Below, one piece after another: positions 12,257 to 23,999 of a stretch of 64,000 nucleotides of DNA. The stretch comes from Balaenoptera acutorostrata (taxonomy: Eukaryota; Chordata; Mammalia; Artiodactyla; Balaenopteridae). Where the stretch lies: contig NC_080075.1 in assembly GCF_949987535.1 (NCBI RefSeq), forward strand, positions 8,168,606 to 8,232,605. The letters are read 5' to 3'. The stretch's first letter is position 1. Each line of letters starts with the position of its first letter. The position numbers and the translations under genes are program-made. The notes below the pieces were generated by a model, which was given only the letters and a program-made list of their open reading frames with translations, was not told the origin of the DNA and ran no database searches.

Positions 12257-13160
12257 ATGAAAAGGCACAGGGCTATGTACCAGATGAAGGAAAAAGATAA
12301 AACCCCAGAAAAACAACTAAATGAAGTGGAGATAGGCAACCTTCCAAAAAAAGAATTCAGAATAATGATAGTGAAGATGATTCAGGACCTTGGAAAAAGA
12401 ATGGAGGCAAAGAGTGAGAAGAAGCAAGAAATGTTTAACAAAGACCTAGAAGAATTAAAGAACAGACAAACAGAGATGAACAATACAGTAACTTAAATGA
12501 AAACTACACTAGAAGGAATCAATAGCAGAATAACTGAGACAGAAGAATGGATAGGTGACCTGGAAGACAGAATGGTGGAATTCACTGCTGTGGAACAGAA
12601 TAAAGAAAAAAGAATGAAAAGAAATGAAGACAGCCTAAGAGACCTCTGGGACAACATTAAACGCAACAACAGTCGCATTATAGGGGTCCCAGAAGGAGAA
12701 GAGAGAGAGAAAGGACCCGAGAAAATATTTGAAGAGATTATAGTCGAAAACTTCCCTAACATGGGAAAGGAAATAGCCACCCAAGTTCAGGAAGCGCAGC
12801 GAGTCCCATACAGGATAAACCCAAAGAGAAACATGCCAAGACACATAGTAATCAAATTGGCAAAAATTAAAGACAAAGAAAAATTATTGAAAGCAGCAGG
12901 GAAAAACAACAAATAACATACAAGGGAACTCCCATAAGGTTAACAGGTGATTTCTCAGCAGAAACTCTACAAGCCAGAAGGGAGTGGTATGACATATTTA
13001 AAGAGACAAAAGGGAAGAACCTACAACCAAGATTACTCTACCTGGCAAGGATCTCATTCAGATTCGATGGAGAAATCAAAATCTTTACAGACAAGAAAAG
13101 CTAAGAGAATTCAGCACCACCAAACCAGCTCTACAACAAATGCTAAAGGAACTTCTCTAA
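12257..13160 (+). pseudogene. L1 ORF1 (RNA-binding protein), one stop and one frameshift
   Basis: The ATG at 12257 matches the start of the ORF1 copy at 14704. Codon 80 is TAA (12494-12496) where the other copy has GAA, a single-base nonsense change. The same frame then runs 12497-12916, where a one-base deletion near 12898 (compare the AAGGGAAAAACGAC text at 15708) shifts the frame. The coding text continues in another frame to the TAA at 13158-13160. Leucine-rich coiled coil, RRM-like block ('RIIGVPEGEEREKGP') and C-terminal domain are recognisable. In L1 this protein trimerises and coats L1 RNA. This copy could not make a full protein. Confidence 0.92.
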
Positions 13161-13218
13161 GTGGGAAACACAAGAGAAGAAAAGGACCTACAAAAACAAA
13201 CCCAAAACAATTAAGAAA

Positions 13219-14610
13219 ATGGTAATAGGAACATACGTATCGATAATTACCTTAAAAGTGAATGCATTAAATGCTCCAACCAAAAGACACAGGCTCGCTG
13301 AATGGATACAAAATCAAGACCCATATATATGCTGCCTACAAGAGATCCACTTCAGACCTAGGCACACATACAGACTGAAAATGAGGGGATGGAAAAAGAT
13401 ACTCCATGCAAGTAGAAATCAAAAGAAAGCTAGAGTAGTAATACTCATATCAGATAAAAGAGACTAAAAAAAAGGATGCTACAAGAGACAAGGAAGGACA
13501 TTACATAATGATCAAGGGATCAATCCAAGAAGAAGATATAACAATTATAAATATATATGCACCCAACATAGGAGCACCTCAATACATAAGGCAACTGCTA
13601 ACAGCTATAAAAGAGGAAATCGACGGTAACACAGTAATAGTGGGGGACTTTAACACCTCACACCAATGGACAGATCCTCCAAACATAAAATTAATAAGGA
13701 AACACAAGGTTTAAATGTCACAATAGACCAGATAGATTTAATTGACATTTATAGGACATTCCATCCAAAAACAGCAGATTACACGTTCTTCTCAAGTGCA
13801 CATGGAACATTCTCCAGGATAGATTACATCTTGGGTCAAAAATCAAGCCTCAGTAAATTTAAGAAAATTGAAATCATATCAAGCATCTTTTCTGACCACA
13901 ACATTATGAGATTAGAAATCAATTACAGGGAAAAAAACCGTAAAAAACACAAACACATGGAGGCTGAACAATACATTACTAAATAACCAAGAGATCACTG
14001 AAGAAATCAAAGAGGAAATCAAAAAATACCTAGAGACAAATGACAATGAAAATACAATGATCGAAAACCTATGGGATGCAGCAAAAGCAGTTCTAAGAGG
14101 GAAGTTTATAGCAATACAAGCCTACCTCAAGAAACAAGAGAAATCTCAAATAAACAATCTAACCTTACACCTAAAGCAACTAGAGAAAGAAGAACAAACA
14201 AAACCTAAAGTTAGCAGAAGGAAAGAAATCATAAAGATCAGAGCAGAAATAAATGAAATAGAAACAAAGAAAACAATAGCAAAGATCAATAAAACTAAAA
14301 GCTGGTTCTTTGAGAAGATAAACAAAATTGATAAAACATTAGCCAGACTCATCAAGAAAAACAGGGAGAGGACTCAAATCAATAAAATTAGAAATGAAAA
14401 AGGAGAAGTTACAACAGACACCACAGAAATACAAAGCATCCTAAGAGACTACTACAAACAACTCTATGCCAATAAAATGGACAACCTGGAAGAAATGGAC
14501 AAATTCTTAGAAAGGTATAGCCTTTTAAGACTGAACCAGGAAGAAATAGAAAATATAAACAGACCAATCACAAGTAACGAATTGAAACTGTGATTAAAAA
14601 TCTTCCAACA
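13219..14610 (+). pseudogene. L1 ORF2 first half: endonuclease and linker
   Basis: Starts at the ATG at 13219, 58 bases after ORF1. The AP-endonuclease-like domain is recognisable: 'LQEIHFRPRH', 'VGDFNT', 'SRIDYILG' and 'SDHN' blocks, although the usual ETH near residue 43 reads EIH. It is broken by a stop near 13466 and frame changes near 13480 and 13660-13980. The segment stops at 14610, where a younger L1 inserted, and resumes at 21248. Confidence 0.9.
14596..14610 (+). repeat. Target-site duplication, left copy, of the nested young L1
   Basis: AAAAATCTTCCAACA occurs here and again at 21233-21247. It follows TGATT, so the nick would be TT|AAAA, the preferred site of the L1 endonuclease. 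Removing one copy and everything between rebuilds the ORF2 text seen intact at 17410-17440. Confidence 0.95.
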
Positions 14611-14703
14611 GCTCAACCACCAGAGGGCAGACAACAGAAGCAAGAAAAACTACAATCCTGCAGCCTGTGGACCAAAAACCACAGTTACAGAAAGACAGAG
14701 AAG

Positions 14704-15972
14704 ATGAAAAGGCAGAGGGCTATGTACCAGATGAAGGAACAAGAAAAAACCCCAGAAAAACAACTAAATGAAGTGGAGATAGGCAACCTTCCAGAAAAAG
14801 AATTCAGAATAATGATAGTGAAGATGATCCAGGACCTCGGAATAAGAATGGAGGCAAAGAGGGCTTCCCTGGTGGCGCAGTGGTTGAGAGTCTGCCTGCT
14901 AATGCAGGGGACACGGGTTCGAGCCCTGGCCTGGGAAGATCCCACATGCCGCGGAGCGGCTGGGCCCGTGAGCCACAACTGCTGAGCCTGCGCGTCTGGA
15001 GCCTGTGCTCCGCGGCGAGAGAGGCCGCGGCGGTGAGAGGCCCGCGCATCGCGATGAAGAGTGGCCCCCGCTTGCCACAACTGGAGAAAGCCCTCGCACA
15101 GAAACGAAGACCCAACACAGCCAAAATCAATCAATCAATCAATCAATCAAAAAAAACATACGCATCTGATTCAAGATCCTCATTAAAAAAAAAAAAAAAA
15201 AAAAAAAAGAATGGAGGCAAAGATTGAGAAGATGCAAGAAATGATCAACAAAGACCTAGAAGAATTAAAGAACAAACAAACAGAGATGACCAATACAATA
15301 ACTGAAATGAAAACTACACTAGAAGGAATCAATAGCAGAATAACTGAGGCAGAAGAACGGATAAGTGACCTGGAAGACAGAATGGTGGAATTCACTGCTG
15401 CGGAACAGACTAAAGAAAAAAGAATAAAAAGAAATGAAGACAGCTTAAGAGACCTCTGGGACAACATTAAACGCAACAACATTCGCATTATAGGGGTCCC
15501 AGAAGGAGAAGAGAGAGAGAAAGGACCAGAGAAAATATTTGAAGAGATTATAGTCGAAAACTTCCCTAACATGGGAAAGGAAATAGCCACCCAAGTCCAG
15601 GAAGCGCAGCGAGTCCCATACAGAATAAACCCAAGGAGAAACACGCCGAGACACATAGTAATCAAAGTGGCAAAAATTAAAGACAAAGAAAAATTACTGA
15701 AAGCAGCAAGGGAAAAACGACAAATAACATACAAGGGAACTCCCATAAGGTTAACAGGTGATTTCTCAGCAGAAACTCTGCAAGCCAGAAGGGAGTGGCA
15801 TGATATACTTAAAGTGATGAAAGGGAAGAACCTACAACCAAGATTACTCTACCCAGCAAGGATCTCATTTAGATTTGATGGAGAAATCAAAAGCTTTACA
15901 GACAAGCAAAAGCTAAGAGAATTCAGCACCACCAAACCAGCTCTACAACAAATGCTAAAGGAACTTCTCTAA
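14704..15972 (+). pseudogene. L1 ORF1, open apart from a SINE insertion
   Basis: ATG at 14704, frame open to 14860, then a 346-base SINE plus a 17-base duplicated target, then open from 15224 to the TAA at 15970-15972. Without the insertion it would be about 300 codons, a normal L1 ORF1 length. Visible parts are an N-terminal basic segment, a long coiled coil (15211-15400, heptads such as 'EGINSRITEAEERISDLEDR'), an RRM block ('RIIGVPEGEEREKG') and a C-terminal domain with 'PRRNTPRHIVIK'. The insertion disables this copy. No stop was seen in the coding parts. Confidence 0.93.
14861..15206 (+). mobile_element. CHR SINE with short transduced tail, inside L1 ORF1
   Basis: GGGCTTCCCTGGTGGCGCAG start with A box, B box GGTTCGAGCCC, and body to about 15122, then (AATC)5 (15126-15149). 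Next come about 30 bases of unrelated sequence (15157-15184) and a long poly(A) (15186-15206). It is flanked by a perfect 17-bp duplication, AAGAATGGAGGCAAAGA (14844-14860, 15207-15223). The unique segment before the final poly(A) suggests the source transcript read through into its own flank. Confidence 0.95.
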
Positions 15973-16030
15973 GTGGGAAACACAAGAGAAGAAAAGGACC
16001 TACAAAAACAAACCCAAAACAATTAAGAAA

Positions 16031-19000
16031 ATGGTCATAGGAACATTCATATCGATAATTACCTTAAACGTGAATGGATTAAATGCCCCAACCAAAAGAC
16101 ATAGACTGGCTGAATGGATACAAAAACAAGACCCATATATATGCTGTCTACAAGAGACCCACTTCAGACCTAGGGACACATACAGACTGAAAGTGAGGGG
16201 ATGGAAAAAGATATTCCATGCAAATGGAAATCAAAAGAAAGCTGGAGTAGCTATACTCATATCAGATAAAATAGACTTTAAAATAAAGAATGTTACAAGA
16301 GACAAGGAAGGACACTACATAATGATCCAGGGATCAATCCAAGAAGAAGATATAACAATTATAAATATATATGCACCCAACATAGGAGCACCTCAATACA
16401 TAAGGCAACTGCTAACAGCTATAAAAGAGGAAATCGACAGTAACACAATAATAGTGGGGGACTTTAACACCTCACTTACACCAATGGACAGATCATCCAA
16501 AATGAAAATAAATAAGGAAACAGAAGCTTTAAATGACACAATAGACCACATAGATTTAATTGATATATATAGAACATTCCATCCAAAAATGGCAGATTAC
16601 ACGTTCTTCTCAAGTGCACACGGAACATTCTCCAGGATAGATCACATCTTGGGTCACAAATCAAGCCTCAGTAAATTTAAGAAAATTGAAATCATATCAA
16701 GCATCTTTTCTGACCACAACGCTATGAGATTAGAAATGAATTACAGGGAAAAAAACGTAAAAAAGACAAACACATGGAGGCTAAACAATACGTTACTAAA
16801 TAACCAAGAGATCACTGAAGAAATCAAACAGGAAATAAAAAAATACCTAGAGACAAATGACAATGAAAACACGACGACCCAAAACCTATGGGATGCAGCA
16901 AAAGCGGTTCTAAGAGGGAAGTTTATAGCTATACAAGCCTACCTAAAGAAACAAGAAAAATCTCAAGTAAACAATCTAACCTTACACATAAAGAAACTAG
17001 AGAAAGAAGAACAAACAAAACCCAAAGTTAGCAGAAGGAAAGAAATCATAAAGATCAGAGCAGAAATAAATGAAATAGAAACAAAGAAAACAATAGCAAA
17101 GATCAATAAAACTAAAAGTTGGTTCTTTGAGAAGATAAACAAAATTGATAAGCCATTAGCCAGACTCATCAAGAAAAAGAGGGAGAGGACTCAAATCAAT
17201 AAAATCAGAAATGAAAAAGGAGAAGTTACAACAGACACCGCAGAAATACAAAACATCCTAAGAGACTACTACAAGCAACTTTATGCCAATAAAATGGACA
17301 ACCTGGAAGAAATGGACAAATTCTTAGAAAGGTATAACCTTCCAAGACTGAATCAGGAAGAAACAGAAAATATCAACAGACCAATCACAAGTAATGAAAT
17401 TGAAACTGTGATTAAAAATCTTCCAACAAACAAAAGTCCAGGACCAGATGGCTTCACAGGTGAATTCTATCAAACATTTAGAGAAGAGCTAACACCCATC
17501 CTTCTCAAACTGTTCCAAAAAATTGCAGAGGAAGGAACACTCCCAAACTCATTCTATGAGGCCACCATCACCCTGATACCAAAACCAGACAAAGACACTA
17601 CAAAAAAAGAAAATTACAGACCAATATCACTGATGAATATAGATGCAAAAATCTTCAACAAAATACTAGCAAACAGAATCCAACAACACATTAAAAGGAT
17701 CATACACCACGATCAAGTGGGATTTATCCCAGGGATGCAAGGATTCTTCAATATACGCAAATCAATCAATGTGATACACCATATTAACAAATTGAAGAAT
17801 AAAAACCATATGATCATCTCAATAGATGCAGAAAAAGCTTTTGACAAAATTCAACACCCATTTATGATAAAAACTCTCCAGAAAGTGGGCATAGAGGGAA
17901 CCTACCTCAACATAATAAAGGCCATATATGACAAACCCACAGCAAACATCATTCTCAATGGTGAAAAACTGAAAGCATTTCCTCTAAGATCAGGAACGAG
18001 ACAAGGATGTCCACTCTCACCACTATTATTCAACATAGTTCTGGAAGTCCTAGCCACGGCAATCAGAGAAGAAAAAGAAATAAAAGGAATACAAATTGGA
18101 AAAAAGAAGTAAAACTGTCACTGTTTGCGGATGACATGATACTATACATAGAGAATCCTAAAACTGCCACCAGAAAACTGCTAGAGCTAATTAATGAATA
18201 TGGTAAAGTTGCAGGTTACAAAATTAATGCACAGAAATCTCTTGCATTCCTATACACTAATGATGAAAAATCTGAAAGAGAAATTATGGAAACACTCCCA
18301 TTTACCATTGCAACAAAAAGAATAAAATACCTAGGAATAAACCTACCTAGGGAGACAAAAGACCTGTATGCAGAAAACTATAAGACACTGATGAAAGAAA
18401 TTAAAGATGATACCAACAGATAGAGAGATATACCATGTTCTTGGATTGGAAGAATCAACATTGTGAAAATGAGTATACTACCCAAAGCAATCTACAGATT
18501 CAATGCAATCCCTATCAAATTACCAATGGCATTTTTTACGGAGCTAGAACAAATCATCTTAAAATTTGTATGGAGACACAAAAGACCCCGAATAGCCAAA
18601 GCAGTCTTGAGGCAAAAAAATGGAGCTGGAGGAATCAGACTCCCTGACTTCAGACTATACTACAAAGCTACAGTAATCAAGACAATATGGTACTGGCACA
18701 AAAACAGAAACATAGATCAATGGAACAAGATAGAAAGCCCAGAGATTAACCCACGCACCTATGGTCAACTAATCTATGACAAAGGAGGCAAAGATATACA
18801 ATGGAGAAAAGACAGTCTCTTCAATAAGTGGTGCTGGGAAAACTGGACAGCCACATGTAAAAGAATGAAATTAGAATACTCCCTAACACCATACACAAAA
18901 ATAAACTCAAAATGGATTAGAGACCTAAATATAAGACTGGCCACTATAAAACTCTTAGAGGAAAACATAGGAAGAACACTCTTTGACATAAATCACAGCA

Positions 19001-19848
19001 AGATCTTTTTCGATCCACCTCCTAGAGTAATGGAAATAAAAACAAAAATAAACAAGTGGGACCTAATGAAACTTCAAAGCTTTTGCACAGCAAAGGAAAC
19101 CATAAACAAGACGAAAAGACAACCCTCAGAATGGGAGAAAATATTTGCAAATGAATCAACGGACAAAGGATTAATCTCCAAAATATATAAACAGCTCATT
19201 CAGCTCAATATCAAAGAAACAAACACCCCAATCCAAAAATGGGCAGAAGACCTAAATAGAAATTTCTCCAAAGAAGACATACAGACGGCCACGAAGCACA
19301 TGAAAAGATGCTCAACATCACTAATTATTAGAGAAATGCAAATCAAAACTACAATGAGGTATCACCTCACTCCTGTTAGAATGGGCATCATCAGAAAATC
19401 TACAAACAACAAATGCTGGAGAGGGTGTGGAGAAAAGGGAACCCTCTTGCACTGTTGGTGGGAATGTAAATTGATACAGCCACTATGGAGAACAATATGG
19501 AGGTTCCTTAAAAAACTAAAAATAGAATTACCATATGACCCAGCAATCCCACTACTGGGCATATACCCAGAGAAAACCGTAATTCAAAAAGACACGTGCA
19601 CCCGAATGTTCATTGCAGCACTATTTACAATAGCCAGGTCATGGAAGCAACCTAAATGCCCATCAACAGACGAATGGATAAAGAAGTTGTGGTACATATA
19701 TACAATGGAATATTACTCAGCCATAAAAAGGAACGAAATTGAGTCATTTGTTGAGAAGTGGATGGATCTAGAGACTGTCATACAGAGTGAAGTAAGTCAG
19801 AAAGAGAAAAACAAATATCGTATATTAATGCATGTATGTGGAACCTAG
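16031..19848 (+). pseudogene. L1 ORF2 (endonuclease-reverse transcriptase), one frameshift and one stop
   Basis: ATG at 16031. The first 693 codons are open (to 18112): endonuclease domain with 'LQETHFRP' (catalytic Glu), 'VGDFNT', 'SRIDHILG' and 'SDHN', then the RT palm with 'GPDGFTGEF' and '[12 protein letters not shown]'. A one-base deletion in the A-run at 18099-18106 (compare GGAAAAGAAGAAG at 21914) shifts the frame just before the RT active site. FADD is still encoded at 18124-18135 in the new frame. A TAG (18421-18423) replaces the tryptophan codon seen in sister copies. The same frame then stays open to 19848, including the C-terminal C-x3-C-x7-H-x4-C motif (19412-19468). About 1,270 codons in all, the usual L1 size. 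Dead as it stands, but only lightly damaged. Confidence 0.95.
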
Positions 19849-20077
19849 AAAAATGGTACAGATGAGCCAGTTTGCAGGGCAGAAGTTGAGACACAGATGT
19901 AGAGAATGGACATATGGACACCAAGGGGGGAAAACTGCGATGAGGTGGGGATGGTGGTGTGCTGAATTGGGCGATTGGGATTGACATGTATACACTGATG
20001 TGTATAAAACTGATGCCTAATAAGAACCTGCAGTATAAAAAAACAAACAAAACAACTAATACTAAACTTTCATTGGG

Positions 20078-20556
20078 TTATTTGTATGGAAATATATTAA
20101 TATAAATGTTTCAGATATTACATGAAATTTCTAAAAATCTTATATTTGTATTTGTATGGAAATATGTATGGAAATATGTTAATATAAATGTTTCAGACAT
20201 TACATGAAATTTCTAAAAATCTTATATTTGTATTTGTATGGAAATATGTATGGAAATATGTTAATATAAATGTTTCAGACATTACATGAAATTCCTAAAA
20301 ATCTTATATTTGTATTTGTATGGAAATATGTATGGAAATATGTTAATATAAATGTTTCAGACATTACATGAAATTGCTAAAAATCTTATATTTGTATTTG
20401 TATGGAAATATGTATGGAAATATGTTAATATAAATGTTTCAGACATTACATGAAATTTCTAAAAATCTTATATTTGTATTTGTATGGAATTATGTATGGA
20501 AATATGTTAATATAAATGTTTCAGACATTACAGGAAACGTCTAAAAATCTTATATG
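20078..20556 (+). repeat. 82-bp minisatellite, about 5.8 copies
   Basis: The marker CAGACATTACATGAAATT and its variants recur at 20112, 20194, 20276, 20358, 20440 and 20522, a constant 82-base period. Units contain a doubled 'tatggaaatatg' piece; the first unit lacks one of the pair. Units differ by only a few bases (for example at 20297 and 20370). Direct head-to-tail array within the transduced segment. Confidence 0.95.
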
Positions 20557-21199
20557 TTCTGGTATAATGTTATAAGTAATAATCCTAGTTATTACTTTAA
20601 AATGTATATCTCAGAAATAACTAATTTTCTTGTCAACTGCATTATTATGAACTTTCATCAAATCTTTAACCATGGTCATTTTTAAGTCTTTTGTCATTTA
20701 CAGACAGTTCTGGGTGTACTCTGATGATTTTGCAAATATGTTCCTATAAAAGGGTTTCATCTTCAAGAAATTCATGGAAAAGACTCTGACAAGTACAGGT
20801 TTCTGGTAACTGACTGTACTGCTGAACTGAATGAATAAGCATTTTCAGAACTCTAATGAAAAACTGATGAACTCATAAAAGTGCTAACAAAAGATCAAGA
20901 TGAAAAAAAAGAAATTAATTACATGGGACTGAGTGAACTGATGAGGATGAGTATAATTTTTGTGACTTTCTGTCTGAATTAAAAAAAAAAAAATCCCACA
21001 AGGACTCAGAGGCAAAGAATATACAAATCAATTTTCACTGCAAAGTAAAGGAGCTGTTACAGTGGAGGATTACTGGACTGAATGTCAATATTATGACATA
21101 GTATAAGTGTGTTTCATGTTTGGTAATTGCAATCATTGTTGCTTTTGTTGTGGTCATCCATGTACAATGCTTGGTGTCAGTCTATTTATCTCTTGTAAA

Positions 21200-21205
21200 A
21201 ATAAA
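21200..21205 (+). terminator. Poly(A) signal used by the read-through L1 transcript
   Basis: AATAAA lies 19 bases before the poly(A) run that begins at 21224. Spacing fits normal cleavage and polyadenylation. Confidence 0.75.
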
Positions 21206-21247
21206 ATACAGTGTGTGTGTGTGGAAAAAAAAAAAAATCTTCCAACA

Positions 21248-23999
21248 AACAAAAGTCCAGGACCAGATGGCTTCACAGGTGAATTCTATCAAACATTTAG
21301 AGAAGAGCTAACACCCATCCTTCTCAAACTCTTCCAAAAAATTGCAGAGGAAGGAACACTCCCAAACTCGTTCTATGAGGCCACCGTCACCCTGATACCA
21401 AAACCAGACAAAGATACTACAAAAAAAGAAAATTACAGACCAATATCACTGATGAATATAGATGCAAATATCCTCAACAAAATACTAGCAAACAGAATCC
21501 AACAACACATTAAAAGGATCATACACCATGATCAAGTGGGATTTATTCTAGGGATGCAAGGATTCTACAATATACACAAATCAATCAATGTGATACACCA
21601 TATTAACAAATTGAAGAATAAAAACCATATGATCATCTCAATAGATGCAAAAAAAGCTTTTGACAAAATTCGACACCAACTTATGATAAAAACTCTCCAG
21701 AAAGTGGGCATAGAGGGAACCTACCTCAACATAATAAAGGCCATATACAACAAACCCACAGCCAACATTGTTCTCAATGGTGAAAACTGAAAGCATTTTC
21801 TCTAAGATCAAGAACAAGATGAGGATGTCCACTCTCACCACTGTTATTCAACATAGTTTTGGAAGTCCTAGCCATGGCAATCAGAGAAGAAAAAGAAATA
21901 AAAGGAATACGTATTGGAAAAGAAGAAGTAAAACTGTCACTGTTCTCAGATGACATGATACTATACATAGAGAATCCTAAAGATGCTACTAGAGCTAATC
22001 AATGAATTTGGTAAAGTTGCAGGATACAAAATTAATGCCCAGAAATCTCTTGCATTACTATACACCAATGATGAAAAATCTGGAAGAGAAATTAAGGAAA
22101 CACCCCTGTTTACCACTGCCACAAAAAGAATAAAATACATAGGAATAAACCTACCTAGTGAGACAAAAGACCTGTATGCAGAAAATGAAAAGACACTGAT
22201 GAAAGAAATCAAAGATGTTACAAACAGATGGAGAGATATACCATGTTCTTGGATTAGAAGAATCAATATTGTGAAAATGACTATACTACCCAAAGTAATC
22301 TACAGATTCAGTGCAGTCCCTATCAAATTACCAACGGCATTTTTCACAGAACTAGAACAAAAAATTTTTAAATTTGTATGGAGACACAAAAGACCATGAA
22401 TAGCCAAAGCAGTTTTGAGAAAGAAAAACGGAGCTGGAGGAATCAGACTCCTTGACTTCAGACTATACTACAAAGCTACAGTAGTCAAGACAATATGGTA
22501 CTGGCACAAAAACAGAAATATAGATCAATGGAACAGGATAGAAAGCCCAGAGATAAACCCATGCACCTATGGTCAACTAAGGTATGACAAAGGAGGCAAG
22601 GATAAACAATGGAGAGAAGACAGTCTCTTCAATAAGTGGTGCTGGGAAAACTGGACAGCTACATGTAAAAGAATGCAATTAGAACACTCCCTAACACCAT
22701 ACACAAAAATAAACTCAAAATGGATTAGAGACCTAAATGTAAGACTGGACACTATAAAACTCTTAGAGGAAAACATAGGAAGAACACTCTTTGACTTAAA
22801 TCACAGCAAGATCTTTTTTGAACCACCTCCCAGAGTAATGGAAATAAAAACAAAAATAAACAAATGGGACCTAATGAAACTTAAAACCTTTTGCAAAGCA
22901 AAGGAAACTACAAACAAGACGAAAAGACAACCCTCAGAATGGGAAAAGATATTTGCAAACAAATCAACGGACAAAGGATTAATCTCCAAAATTAATATTG
23001 AGCTCATGCAGCTCAATATTAAAAAAACAAACAACCCAATCCAAAAATGGGCAGAAGACCTAAATAGACATTTCTCCAAAGAAGAAATACAGATGGCCAT
23101 GAAGCACATGAAAAGCTGCTCAACATCACTAATTATTAGAGAAATGCAAATCAAAACTACAATGAGGTATCACCTCACACCAGTTAGAATGGGCATCATC
23201 AGAAAATCTACAAACAACAAATGCTGGAGAGGGTGTGGAGAAAAGGGAACCCTCTTGCACTGTTTTTGGGAATGTAAATTGATACAGCCACTATGGAGAA
23301 CAGTATGAAGGTTCCTTAAAAAACTAAAAATAGGGTTTCCCTGGTGGCACAGTGGTTGAGAATCTGCCTGCCAATGCAGGGGACACGGGTTCGAGCCCTG
23401 GTTTGGGAAGATCCCACATGCCGCGGAGCAGCTGGGCCCGTGAGCCACAACTACTGAGCCTGCGCATCTGCAGCCTGTGCTCCGCAACAAGAGAGGCCGC
23501 GATAGTGAGAGGCCCATGCACCGCGATGAAGAGTGGCCCCCACTTGCCGCAACTAGAGAAAGCCCTCACACAGAAATGAAGACCCAACTCAGCCATAAAT
23601 AAATAAATAAAAATTAAAAAGGAGATTAAAAAAAAAAGGGCTCCTGCTTTAAAAAAAAAAACTAAACTAAAAATAGAATTACCGTATGATCCAGCAATCC
23701 CACTACTGGGCATATACCCAGAGAAAACCATAATTCAAAAAGACACATGCACCCCAATGTTCATTGCAGCACTATTTCCAATAGCCAGGTCATGGAAGCA
23801 ATCTAAATGCCCATCAACAGACGAATGGATATAGAAGATGTGGTACATATATACAATGGAATATTACTCAGCCATAAAAAGGAACGAAATTGGGTCATTT
23901 GTAGAGATGTGGATGAATCTAGAGACTGTCACACAGAGTGAAGTAAGTCAGAAAGAGAAAAACAAATATCGTATATTAATGTATATAGGTGAAACCTAG
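21248..23999 (+). pseudogene. L1 ORF2 second half (RT and C terminus) of the split L1
   Basis: Resumes exactly after the duplicated target and encodes the RT fingers and palm ('[15 protein letters not shown]' onward) open to the stop at 21788-21790. It then shifts frame. The active-site block reads FSDD rather than FADD (about 21942-21953). Further open stretches are 21983-22399 and 22415-23308, covering thumb and C-terminal regions and the Cys/His motif near 23220-23280. A CHR SINE splits the end at 23334. The stop equivalent is TAG at 23997-23999. Several lesions; not functional. Confidence 0.9.
23334..23665 (+). mobile_element. CHR SINE near the 3' end of L1 ORF2
   Basis: GGTTTCCCTGGTGGCACAGTGG start, B box GGTTCGAGCCC, body to about 23586 and AAATAAATA tail. 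About 30 bases of copy-specific sequence (23620-23650) and a second poly(A) follow. Target duplication ACTAAAAATAG at 23323-23333 and 23666-23676. Confidence 0.93.

Larger units (their letters stand above)
20038..21223 (+). other. 3'-transduced flank carried by the young L1
   Basis: After the canonical L1 3' end (text parallel to 24160-24200), non-L1 sequence runs to 21223. It holds the 82-bp tandem repeat (20078-20556) and about 670 bases of low-copy A/T-rich sequence, and ends with AATAAA (21200-21205), a GT-rich stretch and poly(A). Because the target duplication AAAAATCTTCCAACA follows this poly(A), the segment was copied as part of the L1 RNA that bypassed its own weak poly(A) signal. 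The source locus cannot be named from the sequence. Confidence 0.85.
14611..21232 (+). mobile_element. Young L1, truncated in its 5' UTR, with SINE insertion and 3' transduction
   Basis: Begins with the last ~90 bases of the L1 5' UTR (compare 12165-12256), then ORF1 (14704-15972, split by a SINE), a 58-base spacer, ORF2 (16031-19848), 3' UTR (to about 20035) and a weak A-rich end (about 20038-20058). About 1.16 kb of non-L1 sequence follows, ending at an AATAAA (21200-21205) and a poly(A) run (21224-21232 and into the duplication). The target duplication lies outside that run, so the extra sequence arrived with the L1. ORF2 has only two visible lesions, which makes this the youngest L1 in the window. 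Confidence 0.93.

Noticed and set aside
12257..12496. 80-codon ORF as a separate small protein
   Set aside because: It is the front of L1 ORF1 cut by a single GAA-to-TAA change; the same frame continues at 12497.
14685..15227. Overlapping ORFs of 66-149 codons on both strands
   Set aside because: They are readings of the G/C-rich CHR SINE. The same peptides recur at 23170-23731, 36682-37044, 44041-44430 and 57771-58353 wherever this SINE lies.
15183..15746. 187-codon minus-strand ORF
   Set aside because: It lies antisense to L1 ORF1 and begins in a poly(T) tract; no independent evidence.
20078..20556. Regular repeats considered as a CRISPR array
   Set aside because: The units are contiguous 82-bp direct repeats with no unique spacers, in a mammalian genome.
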